NCBI RefSeq assembly: GCF_047511655.1
Contig: NC_133386.1
Location: forward strand, 130,327,866 to 130,391,865
Length of the DNA stretch: 64,000 nt
Reading direction: 5' to 3'
Origin: Castor canadensis
Lineage: Eukaryota; Chordata; Mammalia; Rodentia; Castoridae
Shown here: in pieces, positions 45,683 through 58,489 of the stretch
Position numbering within the stretch: position 1 is the stretch's first letter
How the letters are laid out: every line of letters starts with the position of its first letter
Position numbers and translations under genes: made by a program
Notes under the pieces: generated by a model
Told to the model about the DNA's origin: nothing
The model's database searches: none
What the model saw: the letters and a program-made list of their open reading frames with translations, nothing else

Positions 45683-46249
45683 AATGGGTTTCACTAGCAA
45701 CCTCAAACTGGCAATCTACCTGTCTCAGCCTCCTGCATATGCAGGTATTTTTGTCCCCGTCTCACACACGGAATCATTGACACTGAGTGACACAGTGCTG
45801 CTTGCTAAGGTTGCATGGCAAAGCCAGGGTCTGGACCTGCTCTGTTTGCTCAAAGTCAGTTCTCTTTCCTCTCTGCCTTTGATGGTGAGTCACAAGTCTT
45901 CTTCTAGCACAACATTCTCAGATTCTAAGCCAAAAAATAGCCAATGAATATCACATTCTGGTAGTTCCCGGTAGGGTCTCTTCGGTTAAAGCAACCAACA
46001 TGAGAGAACCTCTTCTGCTCAGGGATGGGGGCTGAGAGGCTCAGCTTCTCTCTGGCTTCTCGTCTAAGGAGGACGGGGGGCACCATGCCTCAGGGGAGTG
46101 AGCCTCCCCCTCACAAAAGCTTTCCCTCCACACTCACAGGAGGGCGAGTAGCGTGACCTGACATCTGAGTGAGTCCACACAGGAAGTGAGCCTAATACCC
46201 AAATTAAGTTCCTTCTGAACTTACTATCTTTACCTCAAAGATGGGAAAA

Positions 46250-46425
46250 ATAGCCAGGGCCACGAATCAGCCATATGCAAGGCAAGGAGAGAAGCCCTCA
46301 GGAGATACCAACCCCATGGATCCCAGACTCCCAGCCTCCAGAACTGTGAGAAAGGAAATTTCGTTACTTAAACCAGCCAGTCTGGGGTACTTTGTTACAA
46401 AAGCCCTGAAAAATAATACAGTGAA
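46250..46425 (+). mobile_element. MLT1-type LTR, 3' part
   Basis: A fossil of an ERVL-MaLR LTR: CAGCCTCCAGAACTGTGAGA, then CCAGTCTGGGGTACTTTGTT and an end near AATAATACAG. Only the 3' part is recognisable. Confidence 0.65.
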
Positions 46426-47439
46426 GCAGCTGAAGCACAGGAGTACAACAGCTAGAAAGAGGAGGGTCTTGCAACCTGGCTGTCAAGGCCACAAACCGTG
46501 CTCAGGTCCTGGGACAAAAGGAACTCATTTAGCAGTGAGGCAAAACAAGGGGAGATGTGTCTGGGGCTTGTTTACATATTTAATCCTCTAAGGCCTATAA
46601 AATTCATCATGATTTTTTGATTTGCTTTGCAGAAAATCAGAAAATACTTCCTCTCCAAAAGCTCTACAATTTTAAGAAAGAAGAAGGAGGACCATTCAGT
46701 GAACTGTGTCCAAGTTGATTTGGTGCCCTGCTGGCCAGAGGCCCGGCTTGAATTTAGAGTGTTTTGTTCTCCTGTCTTTAAGGACTGGGTCAGCAAAATA
46801 TATCCCAGGATAGTTTGCTTGTTTTTGTCTGTTGCCTCATGACTTCCAGACAAGATTGCCAAAACTCACTCTCCCACCAGCACTCTCAAAGAAGTACACT
46901 CTGAGATGAAATGTAAGTCACAATTAAGAAAGGTTCAAGGATACATGAAGGTTTTTCCAAATGTTCCATGCCCAGACGGGGTAGTGTGAGATTGCAGAAT
47001 TGGAAGTCAGGAATCCTGGGTTCTGGCCTTGGCTCTTTCCTTCACTCACTGTGTGATGTGGACAGGACCTCTGCCTCTCTGGACTTATCTCCTTGTGTGT
47101 GAAGAAGTGGGATCAGTTATCATTCACAAACATGAATGAAGGGCCTTCCACAGATAGGCACTTGCTGAAGCTTGCTTATACCAAGGTGTATCTGTGTCAG
47201 GATAACTCCTAGTTCAGGCTTGGGAGCAACTAGCAAAGGAAACAAGGCAGAGAGTGGGGGCAACCTCCCTTCCCTGGCTGGAGAGGTGGGTGGGCCAGGG
47301 AGACAACACCAGGACTGGACTTTAAAGGGCAAGTGGAGTTTGCTAGAGTCAAGAATTGGGGAATGTCTTTCCAGAGCAAGGCAAAGTCTGCAACAGAGTG
47401 TCCGGAAAAGAGTGCTGGGGATGGGTAAGAGTCTAGGCA

Positions 47440-47640
47440 CACTGCTTGTCTTCTAGTCCTGGCTCTACCACTTTCTGGCTAGTTATTTTACCTCTCTGAG
47501 CCTGATTACCTCATCAGAAAAATGGAGATAATAAGTGCACTTACCTGATCAAGCTCTGAGTGGAGTAGATGAATGAAGGGTGGTGCCTATTACACACGTA
47601 ATGAAGGATTATTACTAACATTACTGTTCTTCTATGAAGT
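47440..47640 (-). repeat. MIR fossil
   Basis: CTAGTCCTGGCTCTACCACT, CCTCTCTGAGCCTGATTACC, then AAAATGGAGATAATAAG, antisense MIR. Confidence 0.7.
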
Positions 47641-47704
47641 TAGTCTAGGCTCAAGACTAGCTAGAGCCGCACCAACAGAGTGGGCTTAAATAGTATTCTG
47701 CAAG

Positions 47705-47783
47705 CTGGGGCTATAGCCCCATGGTAGAGTCTGTGCTAAGCATGTGAGAGGCTCCGGGTTTGATCCCCAGAATTCCCCCCACC
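47705..47783 (+). repeat. ID SINE
   Basis: GCTGGGGCTATAGCCCCATG to GGGTTTGATCCCCAG. Confidence 0.8.
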
Positions 47784-48183
47784 CTGAATATGTTGCACTT
47801 GAACCAGATTATAAAGAGTTTTGTACATGATGTTGGTTTAACTCAATCACTGCTATCTGGCACTGGGGACACAATGCTAAATTAGAGCCATCCCCAGCCT
47901 CCAAGTAATTTTTAGGGTTGCCAAGCATTGTTGATGGAGGAAAGGCAGCAAAGGTGGGATGGAGTGGAACCAATCCTACAAGTGTGTACCTTTCATCATC
48001 ATGCAGTGATTGCATAATAGAGAGGGGGTTCCCCAATGGAGCCTATATCCAAATGTGGACAGGTAACCCCCTGCTCCCCATAATTCCAGCACAGCATAGC
48101 TGTGACCAGACCCAGACAGTCAACAGTGCTTTCCCTAGGGATCAGGGATGGCCAAATGGAAAGAAATATTAACAGCAACATGA

Positions 48184-48304
48184 AGCCAGGTGTGGTGATA
48201 CACATCTGTAATCCCAGCACTTGGGAGGCCGAAGCAGGAAGATCTCGAGTTTGACACCAACCTGGGCCATGTAGCAAGACTCTGTCTCAAAAAAAAAAAA
48301 AAAT
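48184..48304 (+). repeat. B1-like SINE
   Basis: AGCCAGGTGTGGTGATACAC, CCCAGCACTTGGGAGGCCGA and a poly(A) tail. It keeps the GCACTTGGGAGGC motif, unlike the composite type with GCTACTCAGGAGG. Confidence 0.9.
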
Positions 48305-49013
48305 TCATGAGCTAGAACATCTTCACAAGGGAAAATCTAGCCCTCTTCAGCCTAGAGAACCCTGTGGAAAGACTCCCTGCCCACCCCATGCTATGTGCAT
48401 ATCAGAAGCCATATTCCATTCTCACTCAGTCCCAACTCCGGAAAGAGATACAGGGGTAAAGCTAGTCTTTCTCTGACCTGTCTCAGGTAGCTTTCATGCT
48501 GATGTTCTGTCTTGTACTCAACTGTTCTCTCGCAGTTGTCACCTCCTTAAAGAGAGACTTGTCCCTCCACAAGGATGAGAACTTACCCTCTGGCTTCAGA
48601 TATGCAGACCCTTAGGATAATAGAAAATAAAAAGATAAAATGATTTGTAGCAGAGGCTCCTACAAACCATTTTTCCTTACTTCTTTCAGTAATAACTCAC
48701 AAATTTTAACCAAGTACTTGTCTACTCCCCCAAAAAAACATTTTTCCCTGTCCCCTGGCAGGTTGGTATGGCTATGACTGAAAAAGTGGCATAGGTAGTT
48801 TTTGGGACACATTCTTACTGCGAGAAAGTGTAGCCCTTTTCATCCCTTCCTTCCTTCTGCTGGCTGGAATGGCAGATGTGTGGCGGGAGCAGCTACCAGG
48901 GACCATTATATGAGGGCTACATGGTGCACTACAATAGAAGAAGATCCTAGGTCACTGAAATGGAGTGCTGAACCAACAGCTACCTCTTACTTCCTTCTGA
49001 GAGAGAATAAATG

Positions 49014-49290
49014 TCAGTTTGGGCTGCTAAAATAAAAATACCATAGACTAGGAGACTTAAGAAACACACATTTCTTTCTCGCAGTTCTGGAGACACGAAA
49101 GTCCAAGATCAAGTGTATGGTGAGGACCCACTTCTGTTTGCAGACAATACTAATCCCCTAACCCCATCGTGTGGGCTCCATTCTCATAACCTAATTACCT
49201 CTCAAAGGGTCCATCTCCAATTGTTATCACTTTTGGGATTAAGGTCTAAGACATGAATCTGGGGGTGGTTTATAGATTCATGGTAATGAA
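49014..49290 (-). mobile_element. MLT1-type LTR, antisense
   Basis: A fossil ERVL-MaLR LTR read on the - strand. The + strand shows TTTGGGCTGCTAAAATAAAA, CAGTTCTGGAGACACGAAAG and CATAACCTAATTACCTCTCA. Incomplete, old. Confidence 0.75.
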
Positions 49291-49843
49291 GAGCAGGAGG
49301 TTGGACCCTGGGAGAAGACTGTGTTGTATTGTGATGGAAGATTGGGAGAGAGGGTATTTGAGACAGAGACAGATCAAATATACCCAGTGAGCAAAGTGTC
49401 CAGAGCTTGCTCCTGTAGTACCAATATGTATGATGAGCCCAGTACAATATATGGTACTTCCTCATGCTATCCTTGACCCCATGGGGGAAAGTCTTCTCAA
49501 AAGGGGCTCTTAGTGAGGGAAAATATTTCCATTGCACAGAAGCTCATGCCATACACTACAATTTAATGGTAAATTCCAGCGCCATTATAGGTGCCATTCA
49601 AGCTAGGACTACTGGGTTGAAGGACTGCTGCCTGCCTGTACTTCCATCTGCTTTCCACATTGGCCTACCTCTAAGGCTACGGCATTATCTGCTGATGAGG
49701 CCTGGGAAGGTATAAGAGAATCCATGCACATTAATTTCATTCATTCCCTTTATTCATTCCAATATGCCAAATCTTCCCAAGTCTTCAAGATCTAGCTTCT
49801 CCTCCAGGCACTGCTTCCCTTAGTTCCCTCCCTGTGCCCCATC

Positions 49844-49880
49844 ATTATTATTATTAATAATAATATTAATAACAACAATA
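49844..49880 (+). repeat. (TTA/AAT)n microsatellite
   Basis: ATTATTATTATTAATAATAA and further ATTAATAACAACAAT. Confidence 0.75.
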
Positions 49881-50080
49881 CATTAAGCCATTACAAAGAG
49901 CCAGGCTCCATGCTGCTATTTACAAACATAACCATTACATTGATTGTCACAACACAATGACCTTCTGAAATGAGCGTTGTTATCAGTGTCCTGTGGATGA
50001 GGAAGCAGGCAGAGAGAGGTGAAGCAGCATGCCCAAGGTCAGAGAGCTGGTGAGTGAGTGTGTCAGGGTTCGAGTCCAGG
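49881..50080 (+). repeat. MIR fossil
   Basis: ATTACAAAGAGCCAGGCTCC, then GATGAGGAAGCAGGCAGAGA and ATGCCCAAGGTCAGAGAGCT, sense MIR in order. Confidence 0.75.
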
Positions 50081-50659
50081 TGCAGCCACATACCACTGCC
50101 CTGCATTTCCCATGGGAAGTGGACATTTGTTTCTTGGTGGGACCATTTCCCAGATCCACTCTGGTTCTGGTGCCCTAGGGCTCTGGGATCACTGGAGGGA
50201 ATGGTAAAGAGGCACAGGACCTTCTCACTGGCTCTCCAAGAAGTACCACCAAGGCCTCTGGTGCTGAGTTCTTTTCTAAAAGCAAGCCTTTCCCCCAACT
50301 CAAACCTTGATGCATCTTTAGAATTCCTGGACTCAGCTTCTGAGTATCGATTGTTTGCAGGAGCAAGTCAGCAATTTGTGGCTTCCCGACAATGGATCCG
50401 TGTTCTATTATAAGACTTGGCTTGTTTGCATTTCCATCATCAAGCAGGGCACTGGCCTGGGTCTGGTTTACCCTTTTACATGGTGACCTGAAGCTATTCT
50501 GATAGAGTCCTGGTCAGGTCTCGTGCCCCAGTCTCTCAGAGTGAGGACCATAGGACAGAGCAGAAGGACCAGTTCTGCTATGAAAGACAAAACTGTAGTT
50601 CTTGCCCAAAGAAAAGAGCCTTAGGATGCTTGATTTTTAGTGCACACTTTGGTAGTTTA

Positions 50660-51090
50660 AAGTGTTGCGGCAATGCAGTCAGAGGAGAAACCAAGCAACA
50701 CTCGGAGGAGTGGAGAACTCAGATTTTAATTTTACACTAGCGGGCCCAGACATATACCCGTGTCTGAGCCCTGAACAAAGGATTCACAGGACATTTAAAA
50801 GGCAGTGCAGGGTATCAGGTTACAAGGAATGTGCTCTCCCATAAAGTAGGGCTAGTAGTGGGTTAGAGACCTAAGGTTTAGATAAGAACAGCAGGGGAGG
50901 CCTGCTTTGGAAAGTTTATTTACAAGTGGAGACAAAGGAAGGCAGGAATGGGTGCTTATCTCTGCATGGTGCCTTTCATCTCGGTCCCAAACTTTTGCAT
51001 GGCTCTAATGGGCAATTCCTCACAGCTCTGTCCAAGGTTACAGCTTTTAATTGACAGTTTACCATGTTTTACAACCCTGTTTCAAGGCTA
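50660..51090 (-). mobile_element. Possible ERV-type LTR, family not recognised
   Basis: A stretch bounded roughly by TG and CA, with an antisense AATAAA near 50918 and GGGCCCAGAC and ATTTTACACTAGC motifs, has the look of a retroviral LTR read on the - strand. I could not pair ends or flanking duplications. A fossil, if it is one. Confidence 0.3.
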
Positions 51091-51509
51091 TCTTCCTCTT
51101 CAAATGAAAACAGTAGATTTAAATCCAAAATGGCAGTGCGATGGGGTGGGGTGGGGTGAGTGGCCCAATGCAATCTCTTTGAAAAACAAATTGGTTCTAT
51201 TTATTGACTTTTCAAATATGCAGCCGTTTAGTACAGTAAACCATGCCGTTTAGTTCTACAAATTTAGCTTACGGATATGCCCACGCACTGTGCAAAGATG
51301 TATGTTCAAAGATGTTTGCTCTTTTATTATTTATAATAGCAAAAAATGTTAGTAATCTAGATGATCATCAGTCTGAAACTTATTCAATAGATTATTGCTT
51401 AATACATAGTAGAACCCTATACAGTCGTTTAAGAAAAGAAATAGATTTGTTTGTGCTGAAGTGGAATGCTCTCCAAGACACATCTGCTGTTAACTTTAAG
51501 AAGGCAAGA

Positions 51510-51619
51510 GATGCTAGGGATGTAGCTCAGTGATAAAGCCCTTGCCTCACGCCCATGAAGACCTGGGTTCAATTCCCCAACACTGCAAAGTAAATTAATT
51601 TAATTTAATTTAATTTAAA
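51510..51619 (+). repeat. ID SINE with (TTTAA)n tail
   Basis: GCTAGGGATGTAGCTCAGTG to GGGTTCAATTCCCCAACACT, tail of TTTAA repeats. Confidence 0.85.
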
Positions 51620-51769
51620 AAGCAAGGTACAGGGGCTTAAAAGCAGAGAATAAAAGGGGTGTGTGTGTTAGAAAACTATCAACAATGATTATTTCTCAGG
51701 AAGGTCTGAACAAAGAAAGAGACTAACTTTTCCTTAATATTAGTTTGAACCAGTTTGGCTTATTGCACT

Positions 51770-52030
51770 AAATAACCAGAAGTGGTGGTACACACCCGGA
51801 GCGACTGGGGAGGCTGAGGAAGGACGATCACTTGAGCCCATGAGTTTGGGACCAGCTTAGGCAACATAGAGAGACCCCATCTCTTAAAATAAATGAATAA
51901 ATAAGTTCCTGTAATCCTAGCACTCAGGAGGCTGAGGTAGGAGGATTGAGAATTCGAGGCCAGTGGGTTCCATGCCAACCAGGGCTAGAAATTGAGACCC
52001 TGTCTCAAAATACAAAAAATCCAAACAATA
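51770..52030 (+). repeat. Tandem pair of B1-like SINEs
   Basis: First monomer AAGTGGTGGTACACACCCGG with CACTTGAGCCCATGAG, (AAAT)n, then a second one with TTCCTGTAATCCTAGCACTC and GAGACCCTGTCTCAAAATAC. Confidence 0.82.
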
Positions 52031-52126
52031 ACAACAAAAGTGATGGCTAATTTTCTATACCAACTTGACTAGGCTACAGTAGTTTAGTCTAAACACTAAT
52101 TTAGGTGTTGCTGCAAAGGTATTTTA

Positions 52127-52203
52127 TTCTCTCTCTCTCTCTCTCTCTCTCTCATTCTCTCTCAGTTCTGGAGATCAAAACCAGGGTCTCACACATGCTA
52201 GCC
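52127..52203 (-). repeat. (CT)n microsatellite and antisense ID-like fragment
   Basis: About 14 CT units, then CAGTTCTGGAGATCAAAACC and TCTCACACATGCTAGCC. The RPL14 retrocopy follows directly. Confidence 0.65.
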
Positions 52204-52218
52204 CTATATTTATCTTTT

Positions 52219-52933
<715 letters not shown>

Positions 52934-53408
52934 CTATATTTATCTTTTGAGCACATATCTATTCTAGATCAGGTTCTGCAGTGAATACTAGAGAAAGCAC
53001 AATTTAAAAACATGACCGTCTACATTTCCTTCTGTCTCCACTGGAAGGGCCAAACAGCTTCAGGAGCAGGGAGGTAGGATGGTGAGAGTAAATGACAGCA
53101 CCAAATCTAGAGTTTGAACCTAGTTTCCCAGGAAAGTGTACCATACTATCTTCCAGTGATTGGTACATAGGACATGGAACCTCACAAACCTGAGTTTAAA
53201 TATCCTAATATGGTCATAGGTAAGTTGTTATATCTCTCTAAAACCGAGATTTCCTCCCATGTTCATGACAGCATTATTCACAATATCCGAGATATGGAAT
53301 CAGCCTAGGCATTCATCAAGCGGATGGATGATGGATAAAAAAAAATGTGGTACACAACATACACATAAGGAAACACTATTCAACCTTTAAAAAGAAGGAA
53401 ATTCTGAA

Positions 53409-53623
53409 GCTGGGTGTAATTCTAATCATAGCAGGAAATATAAAATAAGAAGATCATAGTCCAGGCTAGGTTGGGCAAAAAGCAAGACACAAACTCCAAA
53501 ATACACAGAGCCAAAAAGGTTAGAAGCATGGTTCAAGAGGTAGAGCACATGCCTAACAAGAGTGAAGCCCTGAGTTCAAACCCCAGTACTGCCAATAAAT
53601 AAATAAATAAATAAATAAAAACG
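53409..53623 (+). repeat. Composite B1-dID SINE inside L1
   Basis: A diverged B1-like half, then GGTTCAAGAGGTAGAGCACA and GAGTTCAAACCCCAGTACTG with an (AAAT)n tail. GGAAATTC is present on both sides, fitting a target duplication inside the L1. Confidence 0.85.
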
Positions 53624-53965
53624 CAGGAAATTCGGTCACTATGACAATGTGGATGAACTTGGAAGACATTCTGCTAAGGAAAATAAGTCAGGCACGGAAA
53701 TATAAATACTGCATGGTCTCACTCATTTATGGAATATTAAAAAAAAAAAAAAAAAAAGCAAAATCACCAAGGCAGAAAATAGAAAGGTGGGTATCAAGGG
53801 CTGGGGGAAAGGCATTGGGTAGGAAGAGGGAGATACTGGTCAAAGTTTCAGTTAGAAAAATAAGTATTGAAGATGTATTGTACAGCATGGTAACTGTAAA
53901 TAATATATTGCATATTTGAAGTCTATTAAGAGATTAGGCTTTAAATGTTTTTCCAGCAAACATTT

Positions 53966-54048
53966 GAGAGCTAGGGATGTGGCTCAGTGGCAGAGCCCTT
54001 GCCTCGCTTGCTCAAAGTCCTGAGTTTGATCCCCAGAACTGGAAAAAA
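53966..54048 (+). repeat. ID SINE inside L1
   Basis: GAGAGCTAGGGATGTGGCTC to GAGTTTGATCCCCAGAACTG. Confidence 0.85.
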
Positions 54049-54187
54049 CATCATTTATTATAGATATGTTAATTACATTGATTTAGTCACTTCACAATGT
54101 GTTTGTGTGTCAAAATATCACACTGTACCCTATAAATATATACAACTAATTGTTAATTAAAAGATGTAAAGCCAGAGAGCAACCCCC

Positions 54188-54396
54188 TGGGGGCTGAACT
54201 TAGGGCCTCACATTTTTTAGGTTTGCTAAGCAGGCGCTTTACCCTTTGAGCCACTCTGACAGCCCTGTTTTGTCTCAGATTTCTCTGTGATAGGGTCTTC
54301 TGAACTATTTGCCCAGGTTGGCTTCAAATTATGATCCCCCGATCTCTGCTTCTTGATTAGCTAGGATTATAGGTGTGAGCCACCAGCACCTGGCTT
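54188..54396 (-). repeat. Composite B1-dID SINE, antisense, inside L1
   Basis: GGGGGCTGAACTTAGGGCCT, TTTGAGCCACTCTGACAGCC, then TTAGCTAGGATTATAGGTGT. Confidence 0.87.
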
Positions 54397-54554
54397 AAAA
54401 AAATCATGTTTCAATAACAATAGATAAAACAGGAAAAAAAAACCTGTAATTTTCTTCACATACTTAAAACCACTTGAATTGTATACTTCAAGAGGGAGAA
54501 TTATATGTAATGTGAGTTATATCTAAATAAAGTTGTTTCAGAAAGAAGAATGGA

Positions 54555-54670
54555 AATGTTTTGTTTTGTTTTGTTTTATAGGATTCATTTTTCAATACTA
54601 AAGTTTGAACTCAATGCTTCATGCTTGCCAGGCAGGCACTCTACTACTTGTGCCATGCCTCTACCTCAAG
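54555..54670 (-). repeat. ID-like SINE, antisense, with (TTTTG)n
   Basis: GTTTTGTTTTGTTTTGTTTT, then CTAAAGTTTGAACTCAATGC and GCCAGGCAGGCACTCTACTA. Confidence 0.8.
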
Positions 54671-55337
54671 TATGGAAATGATTGAAAAAAAAAAAAAAAA
54701 AAGAGGGAAAAAAATCCCGTGTGGGAAAAAATGGCTGTGCTTAGCTAATCACCACACACACACACTACACATATCCAGAGATAGTGGCACAGTTGCTATG
54801 TATCTACTCAAGGACAACTAGTTATGTAACTAGCTCACATGCAGAGTAAATGCAATAACTTGACAAAATGCTACTTTTGTCTATATCTGTATAAAAACTG
54901 CTATGCAGAGTAGGCTGGGGCAGCACCAGCAGATGCTAAAGCATGTCAGACCTCCCTAAGTCTCCTGAATCTTCTTCAGACTGCCCAGATCACGGATCCA
55001 TCTGCTTGGTGCAAAGCATTTGACCTACACCCTGCAATATCCCTTATCTAGAAACTGGGCATAAAATTGATATTTACCTCATTAGATTGTTGAGAGAATT
55101 AAATGAGTTGATGTATAGGAAGCATTTAGCACTGTACAGGGTAAGTCCTATGAAAATGTTTCTAAGATGGTGTTTTCCAGAAAAGTTGAGTGCCTCAGAT
55201 ATGATATGAAAAGAGAAAGCTAAACAGAGACATAGAAGAATTATATATTGGGTGTGGAAAACAGAAAAGAGAGAGCAGAGTTAAGTAACAGAGCAGCAGT
55301 TGGGGATTCTGAGGAAATATGAAACTTGTGAAAGTTT

Positions 55338-55413
55338 TGGGGTTTTTTTGAACTCAGGGCCTTATGCTTGCTAGGCAGGTGCTTTTACTGCTTGAGCCAC
55401 TCCACAAGCCCCT
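55338..55413 (-). repeat. ID-like SINE, antisense
   Basis: TTTTTTTGAACTCAGGGCCT then CTTGAGCCACTCCACAAGCC. Confidence 0.82.
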
Positions 55414-55439
55414 GGTGAGAAATTCTGAGTGGGAGAGTT

Positions 55440-55690
55440 GGACAATTAATACTAGCAACAACAGTAAGAACTAACAGTTATATAGTGTCTGCTATGTGCT
55501 TAATCTTAGTTTTCCATATAATAACTAAATTCACAAAACAATACTAAATTTTTCTTCACTTTATAAAGAAACTGAATCACAGAGAGGATAAACCACTTAC
55601 CCAACTACTGCTAGACTCAAGATCCAAAACCCCAGAGTCTGAGTCCCAAGTCTTTGTTTTAATCCTTATGCTATACTGTGGAGGGAAATT
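55440..55690 (+). repeat. MIR fossil
   Basis: AGTTATATAGTGTCTGCTAT, then AAGAAACTGAATCACAGAGA and CCACTTACCCAACTACTG, sense MIR in order. Confidence 0.65.
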
Positions 55691-55699
55691 GAAGGGAGT

Positions 55700-56980
55700 C
55701 AAAAAAAATTCAGAATTCAAGGGAATCACCCAGAAAGGGACCAAGATTTCTGCAGCAGAAAATCTGTTGAACATGTGCTGCTTCTGCTGTTTGCACATGG
55801 TTTTCATCACCACCAGAACTTCATATAATAGAAATTTTTCAATGACGGATTTAAATAGTGGATACCACATGATAAAAGGACGCCTAGCCCAAGTTCATTT
55901 CACAGTGGTTCCAGATGTTCCCAAACCCACCCTGCAGTTAATCTCCCAGTTTCTGGGAGTAGCACTATGGTAAGCTGATTCCAGAATCCTCCCCTTGGTT
56001 TCCTGACCTGAGAGGTAAGAACCTTTACTGTAGAAAGAACTTGAGTGGAAGCACTTGACATTGTCTAGCTGCTCTGCAGTTCTAATCAAGCTAAGATGGT
56101 AAATTAGAAGCAGTACCACATCCCAGAGGGATAGCAGAGATAAACAACATCAAAAAGATTCAGAGGAGGCAAGTCTGTTCATTCCTATCTTATATCCATT
56201 CCAATCACCTCTCTGGCCATTGCAAAAAACAAAAACAAAACAAAACAAAAATGAACAGTCAGGCAAATGATGGTAAACTCTCATAAACTTAACCAAGTTG
56301 TAACTTTAATTGTAGCCACCATATTGAATGTGATATCTTTGCTATAATACATCTTCTAGCACTTGAAATGTGACAGAAGTGCTGTAAATCTCCATTAGTA
56401 AAAAGGAAAAAAAAAACCAGCTCACTTTTCTTTGGAAAGGATAATAGTTCACATTCATTGCCCCAAGGCTATGCTAACTCTAGCTCTGTAGCAGAGCAGT
56501 CTACAGGGGAACTGATCAACTTCTCACTCCAGAAAACATCAACATCGGTGCCCTAGAATGAGATACGGTGCTAGTAGTCCTGGTAAGCAAGGAAGACAAA
56601 GTACTTAAAGATGCCTCAATAGCACCTAAGTGCCCCAGAGGGTGAGAGGAAAAACCCCAGGAAGGTTCAGGGGCTTGCCATGTTGAAGAAGTTTCTAGGG
56701 CTCAGCAGTCTAGGGTACAGAACATCCCCTTCATGGTAAAGGACAATTTTGTACTTGCACTCTTATGGATTTTGGAGGCCACATATATTAGACAACAAGT
56801 GCTCCTCTAATCCATTTATCTGATGACCTGCCAGTTCCATCTGCAGTGCAAGTTACCTTGATGTCCAGGCATATGACCCAGATCAGTAGTAGGGCAAAAG
56901 GATGCAGTGTAGGAGAGTTGCACTCTTAGGGTTCTGGAGCAAGACCATGCCTTCTGGACATTATTTGAAAAACAAATCCC
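55700..56980. other. Intergenic, nothing recognised
   Basis: No gene or confident repeat. A-rich simple sequence near 56225-56252 is the only obvious structure. Confidence 0.4.
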
Positions 56981-56982
56981 CA

Positions 56983-57071
56983 CTTACTTTTTTTTACGGT
57001 AGTGGGGTTTGCACAATCACTGCCTCGTGCTTGCTAGGAGCTCTACCACTTAAACCACACCGCCATCCCTG
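56983..57071 (-). repeat. ID-like SINE, antisense, diverged
   Basis: GTAGTGGGGTTTGCACAATC then GCTCTACCACTTAAACCACA. Confidence 0.75.
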
Positions 57072-57127
57072 AAAAACAGATCCTGGAATACTACAGGGTC
57101 CTGGTAGAAAGTAGTTGCTTGACCATG

Positions 57128-57605
57128 GGATACCAAGTGTGGTAGGCTAAAACTCTGAAAGATATCCATGTCCTAAATCTCCTAATCTCTGTGAATGTTA
57201 CTTTATGTGGCAAAAAAAAAGAGTTTACAGATATGATGGGAAGATTCTCCTAGGTTATTCACAGGAGTCCTCAATGCGATCGCATGTATCCTTATGAAAG
57301 AGAAGCAGAGTGAGACTTGACTTGTACAGAAGAGAGGAAGGCAAAATGACCATAGGAGCAGAAGCTGGAGTGATGCTGCCACAAGTCAAGGAACCCTGGC
57401 AGCCACCAGAAGCTAGAAGAGCAGAGACAGATTCTCCCTGTGAACCTTCGGGGAAGTACAGCTCTCCTGACACCTTAATTTCAGCCCCGTGATCTGGATT
57501 TTGAACTTTTGCTCTTCAGAACTATGAAAGAATAAATGTGCATTGTTTTCAGCTCCAAATTTCTGGTAACTTGTCACAGCAATCGAACATATCAATTTGC
57601 TATGC
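57128..57605 (+). mobile_element. MLT1-type ERVL-MaLR LTR
   Basis: A fossil LTR, near full length: AAGATATCCATGTCCTAAAT, TACAGATATGATGGGAAGAT, CAGCCACCAGAAGCTAGAAG and GGTAACTTGTCACAGCAATC. Old, with no internal region attached. Confidence 0.85.
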
Positions 57606-57906
57606 CACCATGAGTGAGGTTTTGTTCTTTTTTCTAAATTGGCATTTCCTATTTATTCTCTCTTTAATATCATATGAAAGTAGAAAATGAAGTAGAGTAG
57701 GACATTAAAAAAAAAAAAAGACATATAGATCAGTTGCCTCCAAAGCAGGAAAGCAAAATACTCGTTATACTTAGGAAAGAAAAGATTTTCCAAACGTTCA
57801 AATCACAAACATTGATCTGCTGCTTTCTGTTAAGTATTATCAGTGATCTTTATTATCCCCAACCATAATGTTCAAATTTAAGGTTTTGAGATGTTCCACA
57901 AAAGAG

Positions 57907-57993
57907 GGGCTGGAGATGTGGCTCAAGTGGTAGAGTGCCTGCCGAACAAGTGTGAGGCCCTGAGTTCAAAATCCCAGTGTCACCAGAATAATA
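57907..57993 (+). repeat. ID-like SINE
   Basis: GGGGCTGGAGATGTGGCTCA to GAGTTCAAAATCCCAGTGTC. Confidence 0.87.
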
Positions 57994-58489
57994 AGAATGA
58001 GCTATTTCACAGAAGAGTGTTATTATATATGTTAGACAACCAGGTATTTGCCAGGCCAAACAAGTAAGCAAGCAAACCCTAGTTGCTTATTCTGTTGTGT
58101 GTGAGTAAAGTGGGAGAGTTTATTGAGCTAGAAAAGTATAAAGCAGGAGAGTAGAGCCCCCAGAGTTGGTGGGGAGGGTCCAAAGAGATCATTCTAATTC
58201 TCAACTAGGGAACCCTCCATCATACTTCTTTAAAAAAGTGATCTCAGTAGGAACGTCATAAGCACAGGAATAGCAGAGAATGTTATTACAGGTGGATTGG
58301 CCATGGACTTGTAACACTTATATTTTTACTGTTTATATACTTCATAATAAAACAAGGACAGTAATAACTTAAAAAGCTCATGATGGCACATTCATATGTG
58401 CCTGAATGATGGCACATATATTACCATGTAATAATATTTTAAAAAGTGTAGAAAAGGTTTGATATATTTGCAGTACCATTTTTAAATAC

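Larger units (their letters stand above)
53222..54545 (+). mobile_element. Old LINE-1 3' end, interrupted by three SINEs
   Basis: L1 pieces in order: CCCATGTTCATGACAGCATT, AATGTGGATGAACTTGGAAG, CATGGTCTCACTCATTTATG, then a 3' UTR ending near ATATCTAAATAAAGTTG. Three SINEs (53409, 53966 and 54188) were inserted later. It has no coding capacity. Confidence 0.85.
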
